A stretch of 64,000 nucleotides of DNA, from assembly GCA_963728125.1 (NCBI GenBank), contig CAVSIZ010000019.1, positions 248,001-312,000 of the forward strand. The letters are read 5' to 3'. This document shows, one piece after another, positions 60,290 through 64,000 of the stretch. The notes beneath the pieces were generated by a model. It worked only from the letters and a program-made list of their open reading frames with translations. It had not been told where the DNA came from and did no database searches. How positions within the stretch are numbered: the first letter of the stretch is position 1; every line of letters starts with the position of its first letter. The position numbers and the translations under genes are program-made. Origin of the DNA: CAWDCV01 sp963728125. Its GTDB lineage: Bacteria; Actinomycetota; Actinomycetes; CAWDCV01.

Positions 60290-60531
60290 ACTACTTGCGG
60301 CGGCCAGCGCGCAGGTCAGCCGGGCGAGGATGGTCAAGTCAGTGTGCAGCTCGATCCGCCGCACCCGCAGCGGCGCGAGTGCCAGCGGTTGCCGAACTCC
60401 CGCTCGACGGCGCTGCGTTGCCGATACGGTGCCCGCCACGGCTCGGTCCCGTACGGGATCAGCGGATGCAGGCGATCCGCCTTGACCCAGCGGCTCGCCG
60501 GACGGCACCCGCCGGTCGGACAGCGCCACTT
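60290..60531 (-). pseudogene. Transposase C-terminal relic (DDE, IS4-like)
   Basis: In one minus frame from 60531: KWRCPTGGCRPASRWVKADR, then LHPLIPYGTEPWRAPYRQRS and AVEREFG. After a frameshift the match resumes with APLRVRRIELHTDLTILARL. This is the end of a transposase type common in actinobacteria, with the catalytic-region Glu in AVEREFG. The front two thirds are absent and no terminal repeats are visible, so it is a dead fragment 340 bp from tRNA-Gly. Confidence 0.65.
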
Positions 60532-60871
60532 GGATCGACCGGTCGGTGCAGTCGAACAGCACGAAGGTAGTCCTCCTCTCGGGACGGGCTGCTCTCGCTA
60601 GCGCCTCGGCCTGGCTCCGAGCGCGTCTCCTCGTGGGTGTCGCAGCGGGCATAGTGGGGGCGGCCGTTTTCACACACACGATCATCAACGTCACCACCCT
60701 CCACGCATGTCCGGTACTGGCGCCCGGACGGCCGGCCGCTGGCCGGAGGCGACCTACTGGTGACCTACTGGGGCGACCTACTGGCCCGTGAATGGCCCAC
60801 GAACGAAGAGTGCGTGCGGGAAACCGATGCCCAAGCTCGGTACGACCATCCTGACCTGCGGCAACACCTTG
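60532..60871. other. Stretch without recognisable genes before tRNA-Gly
   Basis: About 340 bp between the transposase relic and the 3' end of the tRNA. Open frames here are short or antisense shadows. I looked for a copy of the tRNA 3' end, as left by integrating elements, and did not see one. Confidence 0.4.
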
Positions 60872-60942
60872 AGCGGGTGACGAGAATCGAACTCGCACTG
60901 TCAGCTTGGGAAGCTGATGTTCTGCCATTGAACTACACCCGC
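60872..60942 (-). tRNA. tRNA-Gly (anticodon CCC)
   Basis: A 71-nt cloverleaf on the minus strand. The acceptor arms are GCGGGTG and CACCCGC, the D arm is in TAGTTCAATGGCAGAAC, the anticodon arm is TCAGC-TTCCCAA-GCTGA with anticodon CCC, and the T loop is GTTCGATTC. CCA is not encoded; the discriminator is T. It stands upstream of dcd, an arrangement also known from mycobacteria. Confidence 0.93.
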
Positions 60943-60972
60943 GGTGCCCGCAACTGTAGCCGAGGCGGCCGA

Positions 60973-60978
60973 TAGCCT
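60973..60978 (+). promoter_or_regulatory. -10 box (TAGCCT) of dcd
   Basis: TAGCCT ends 6 nt before the GTG at 60985 and there is no ribosome-binding site, so dcd is probably leaderless. Confidence 0.55.
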
Positions 60979-60984
60979 CCCGTC

Positions 60985-61560
60985 GTGCTGCTATCCGACC
61001 GGGACATCCGAGCCGAGGTCGAGGCCGGTCGCGTGCGTCTCGATCCGTACGACGCCGACATGGTGCAACCGTCGAGCCTCGATGTCCGGCTGGACCGATT
61101 CTTCCGGGTGTTCGAGAACCATCGGTACCCGCATATCGACCCCTCGATCGAGCAGGCAGACCTCACTCGCCTGGTCGAGCCGGACGGAGACGAGCCGTTC
61201 ATTCTGCATCCGGGCGAGTTCGTGCTTGCCTCGACATATGAAGTGGTGTCGCTGCCCGACGACATTTCCGGGCGGCTAGAAGGAAAGTCGAGTTTGGGAA
61301 GATTGGGGCTGCTGACTCATTCGACGGCCGGCTTCATTGACGCCGGCTTCACCGGGCATGTCACGCTCGAGTTGTCGAACGTCGCCACCTTGCCCATCAA
61401 GCTGTGGCCGGGGATGAAGATTGGGCAGCTGTGCCTGTTCCGTCTGTCCTCTCCCGCCGAGCATCCGTACGGGTCGGCGGTGTACGGGTCGCGCTATCAG
61501 GGCCAGCGTGGGCCGACGCCGTCGAAGTCGTGGCAGAACTTCCACCGCACGAAGACGTAA
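60985..61560 (+). CDS. dcd: dCTP deaminase
   Basis: A 191-residue enzyme of the dUTPase superfamily that converts dCTP to dUTP, or to dUMP in the bifunctional actinobacterial form. MLLSDRDIRAEVEAGRVRLDPYD is the standard opening, with PSSLDVRLDRFFRVF, GRLEGKSSLGRLGLLTHSTAGFIDAGFTGHVTLELSN (catalytic Glu near the end) and the C-terminal YGSRYQGQRGPTPSKSW. The GTG at 60985 gives the family's exact N-terminus. Mycobacterial relatives are bifunctional, and this sequence is of that length and type; the distinction was not tested. Confidence 0.95.
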   Translation: MLLSDRDIRAEVEAGRVRLDPYDADMVQPSSLDVRLDRFFRVFENHRYPHIDPSIEQADLTRLVEPDGDEPFILHPGEFVLASTYEVVSLPDDISGRLEGKSSLGRLGLLTHSTAGFIDAGFTGHVTLELSNVATLPIKLWPGMKIGQLCLFRLSSPAEHPYGSAVYGSRYQGQRGPTPSKSWQNFHRTKT

Positions 61561-61653
61561 GGGAGTTCGCTCGTCAAGCAGTAACGGGCCATCTATTGGT
61601 TCGCCCGCTTCTTGCGGTTCGCGTACCTAAGGAACCGGTTCGTGGGCCTGCAC

Positions 61654-63928
61654 TCACACGTGCCGGGTGTCTCCGCGCTCCTCGGCAAGCTGCGGGTAGT
61701 CGGCGACTTCGGTCTGGTCCGGGGTGTCGAGTACGGGTCGGGCGCCCTGCTCTGACGTGACATCGTCGCCGCCGACGAGCGCCGGCTTCTTCACCGAGCG
61801 CAGCAGCAGCTGGGCGACGTCGACGACCTCGACGCCGTCGCGGGCTTCGCCGGCCTGCTTTTTCGCGGTCACCGAGTCCGACAACATCACCATGCAGAAC
61901 GGACACGCGGTGGCGACGGTATCCGGGTCGAGTGACAGCGCTTCGTCGACGCGCTCGGTGTTGATGCGCTTGCCGATGCGCTCTTCCATCCACATCCGCG
62001 CGCCGCCTGCTCCGCAACAGAAACCGCGTTCCTTGCAGCGATGCATCTCCGCCGACCGAAGCTGCGGAACGGTCGACAGCACCTCGCGCGGCGGCGTGTA
62101 GACCTTGTTGTGACGACCGAGATAGCACGGGTCGTGGTACGTCACGAGCTCGTCGACTGGCACGACCGGCGTGAGACGGCCGTCTTCGACCAGCTTCGAC
62201 AGCAGTTGCGTGTGGTGGATGAACCTCGTACGTGCCACCGACCTGTGGGTACTCGTTCGCGAGGGTGTTGAAGCAGTGCGGGCAGGTCGCGACGATGCGC
62301 TTGACCGGTGCCTCGCCGAACACCTCGTTGAGCACCTCGACGTTCTGCATTGCCTGCATCTGAAACAGGAACTCGTTGCCGATCCGTCGCGCAGGATCGC
62401 CGGTGCAGCTTTCGCCTTCGCCGAGCACCATGAACTCCACGCCGGCAACGTGCAGCAGTTCGGCGAACGCCTTCGTCGTCTTCTTCGCGCGATCCTCCAG
62501 GGCGCCGGCGCAGCCGACCCAGTACAGGTACTCCACGTCCGCCGGGATCGTGTCTTCGCCGTCGGCGCCGAACACGCGGATCGGGAAGTCCACCTCGTCG
62601 ATCCACGCGTTACGCGCCGACGCGTTCATCCCCCAGGGGTTGCCCTTGTTCTCGATGTTGCGCAGCATCACTCCCGCCTCGGACGGGAACGACGATTCGA
62701 TCAGCACCTGGAAGCGACGCATGTCGACGATGTGGTCGACATGCTCGATGTCGACCGGGCACTGCTCCACGCAAGCGCCGCATGTCGTGCACGACCACAG
62801 GACCTCGGGGTCGATGACGCCACCGTCCGAACCCACCAAGAGGCGTTCCGCTTCGGCGAGGACGTCTGTCGGCAGGTCGGCACGTACGGCTTCTGCAGCT
62901 TGCAGGTACGGCGCCTTGGCGTAAGCGTGGTCACGCAGGTTCGTGATGAGCAGCTTCGGTGACAGCGGCTTGCCGGTGTTCCACGCGGGGCACTGCGACT
63001 GGCAGCGCCCGCACTCGGTGCACGTGGAAAAGTCGAGCAGTCCCTTCCACGTGAAGTCCTCGACCTTGCCGACACCGAAGATGTCGTCCTCGTCAGGATC
63101 CTCGAAGTCCACGGGTTTTCCGCCGCTGACCATCGGCTGCAGCGGGCCGAGCGCGGTGCCGTGCTGCGGCTCACGCTTGAAGTAGATGTTGGGGAACGCC
63201 AGGAAGCGATGCCAGGCGACTCCCATCGTCACGTTGAGGGCGATCGTGATGAACCACGCCATCGACACCAGGATCTTGATGGCAGCGACGACGACGATCG
63301 ACATCTCCAGCGACGCCGGTGTCGAGGACGAGAACAGCTGCACGAGTGGCCACGAGAACGGGAAGTGCAGGCTCCACGACGTCTCGCCGAGCAGCGCCCC
63401 TTCGAGTCCGCGCAGCGTCAGGACGCACACCAGGATGACGAGGATCGTCCACTCGACGTAGTAGCCCTGCCACATCGTCGACCCGGCGAATCTCGACTTG
63501 CGTCCGGCCCGCGTCGGCAGGCTCAGCAGCCGCACCGTGATCAGCGCCACCACCGACACGAGTGCCGTGATGGCGATCAGTTCCATGGCGAACTCGTACG
63601 GCCACCAGTGACCGATCAGCGGCAACGCGAATTCGGGATCGAACAGCTGCCCATACGCCGTAACGAGTGTGAAGAACAGCGCCCCGAACGAGATCATCAC
63701 GAACCAGTGCGCAGCGCCGACGGCAGTCCACTGCAGCATCCGGGTATGCCCAAGCGTTTCCGACAGCATCGCCTTGGTGCGTGCGCCAGCCGCACCGCCG
63801 CGCCCGAGTGCCGGCTGACCCAGCCGAATGACGCTGACCATGCGTATGACGGTGCGCGTCACCAGCGTTACGCCAACGACGGTGACGGCGAGGCAGACGA
63901 CGATCGCCGCGATCTGAACAGCCCGCAC
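61654..63928 (-). CDS. Membrane-bound iron-sulfur (HdrD/CCG-type) oxidoreductase, interrupted by an apparent frameshift
   Basis: From GTG 63928 the frame encodes five or six N-terminal helices (residues 5-250). Two 4Fe-4S ferredoxin motifs follow (CTECGRCQSQCP, CTTCGACVEQCP), then the first CCG domain (YWVGCAGALEDRA, ATCPHCFNTLANEYP). After GGTYEV it shifts frame; one base out, it continues with IHHTQLLSKLVEDGR, the second CCG domain (YHDPCYLGRHN, CKERGFCCGAGGARMWMEE) and a stop at 61654. An extra base in AA at 62222-62223 accounts for it. The intact protein of about 757 residues resembles mycobacterial Rv0338c-like reductases, thought to pass electrons from acyl-CoA oxidation via ETF to the quinone pool; that role is inference. 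Confidence 0.85.
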
Positions 63929-63931
63929 CGT

Positions 63932-64000
63932 TCAGCCGTTCTGCTCGTACGCAGCGCGAAGCAAGTCCACTACCTCCGAGTCGACGTCGCCTACTGATTC
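63932..64000 (-). CDS. C-terminal end of an unidentified gene (partial, runs off the right edge)
   Basis: The minus strand at the right edge encodes ESVGDVDSEVVDLLRAAYEQNG and a stop at 63932-63934, just before the GTG of the iron-sulfur oxidoreductase. Spacing of 3 bp suggests an operon. The 22 visible residues do not identify a family. Confidence 0.5.
   Translation of the reverse strand, partial: ESVGDVDSEVVDLLRAAYEQNG

Noticed and set aside
59927..60928. A 333-codon minus-strand frame spanning the tRNA-Gly flank
   Set aside because: It is a composite of low-complexity Arg/Pro/Ala sequence, part of a tRNA and a frameshifted transposase tail; only the transposase part resembles a protein.
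1..64000. CRISPR arrays, prophage or conjugation genes, rRNA operons
   Set aside because: I saw no regularly spaced repeats, no phage structural or integrase genes, and no rRNA-like sequence anywhere in the window.

Overview
This window is from a high-GC actinobacterium (phylum Actinomycetota). The evidence is the very strong GC bias at third codon positions and the presence of several actinobacterial families: a FadE5-type acyl-CoA dehydrogenase, a DUF222-HNH (13E12-type) protein under a LexA box, a DUF6458 membrane protein, a SARP regulator, and a tRNA-Gly next to dcd. Many genes start with a TANNNT box 6-8 nt before ATG or GTG and no Shine-Dalgarno, the mark of leaderless transcripts. The genus cannot be fixed from sequence alone. 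Ordinary chromosomal genes predominate; I see no phage, CRISPR array or intact insertion sequence.

Layout. 1-11.4 kb: a DUF371 protein and a KamB-like rRNA methyltransferase, a PIG-L deacetylase, PPK2, the LexA-boxed HNH protein, an SDR-LysR chimera with a dienelactone hydrolase, a subtilase with a separate propeptide-like protein, a Tat-exported haloperoxidase, citrate synthase, and small proteins. 11.5-24.6 kb: FadE5-type dehydrogenase, a MalY-like lyase, an ExeM-type secreted nuclease (frameshifted), gamma carbonic anhydrase, acetoacetyl-CoA synthetase, a CPBP protease followed by a VapC relic, a NarL/DesK-type two-component pair, a secreted phospholipase A2 and an acyltransferase. 24.6-36.2 kb: an FAD oxygenase, a STAND ATPase, a potassium channel and DUF6394 in one direction; a serine hydrolase; a GNAT protein; an amidotransferase, glutamate decarboxylase and YrhK operon; and a HepT-MntA toxin-antitoxin pair. 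36.2-43.3 kb: a TetR-controlled sugar-acid catabolic locus (IlvD/Edd dehydratase, FAH hydrolase, zinc dehydrogenase, SDR), then a second TetR with a divergent reductase. 44-56 kb: a glycoconjugate locus with a SARP regulator, an alpha/beta hydrolase-glycosyltransferase fusion, a methyltransferase, two GT4-type glycosyltransferases, an alpha-toroid protein and a GH130 enzyme. 56-60.9 kb: membrane proteins, xylose isomerase, a ThuA protein and a decayed transposase. 60.9-64 kb: tRNA-Gly, dcd and an iron-sulfur oxidoreductase, probably core genome.

Most notable: (i) HepT-MntA sits between two 48-bp near-identical direct repeats, the right one being the 3' end of the IlvD-like gene, and a 33-bp copy of the mntA start lies 3.6 kb away before a GNAT gene; (ii) a short gene joins the front of an SDR to the back of a LysR regulator; (iii) a K+ channel overlaps a STAND ATPase by four bases in an operon with DUF6394; (iv) an alpha/beta hydrolase with cysteine in its nucleophile elbow is fused to a glycosyltransferase. 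Several relics (cupin, VapC, VOC, transposase) show ongoing decay. Three otherwise intact genes each carry one single-base frameshift, which could be real or assembly error.
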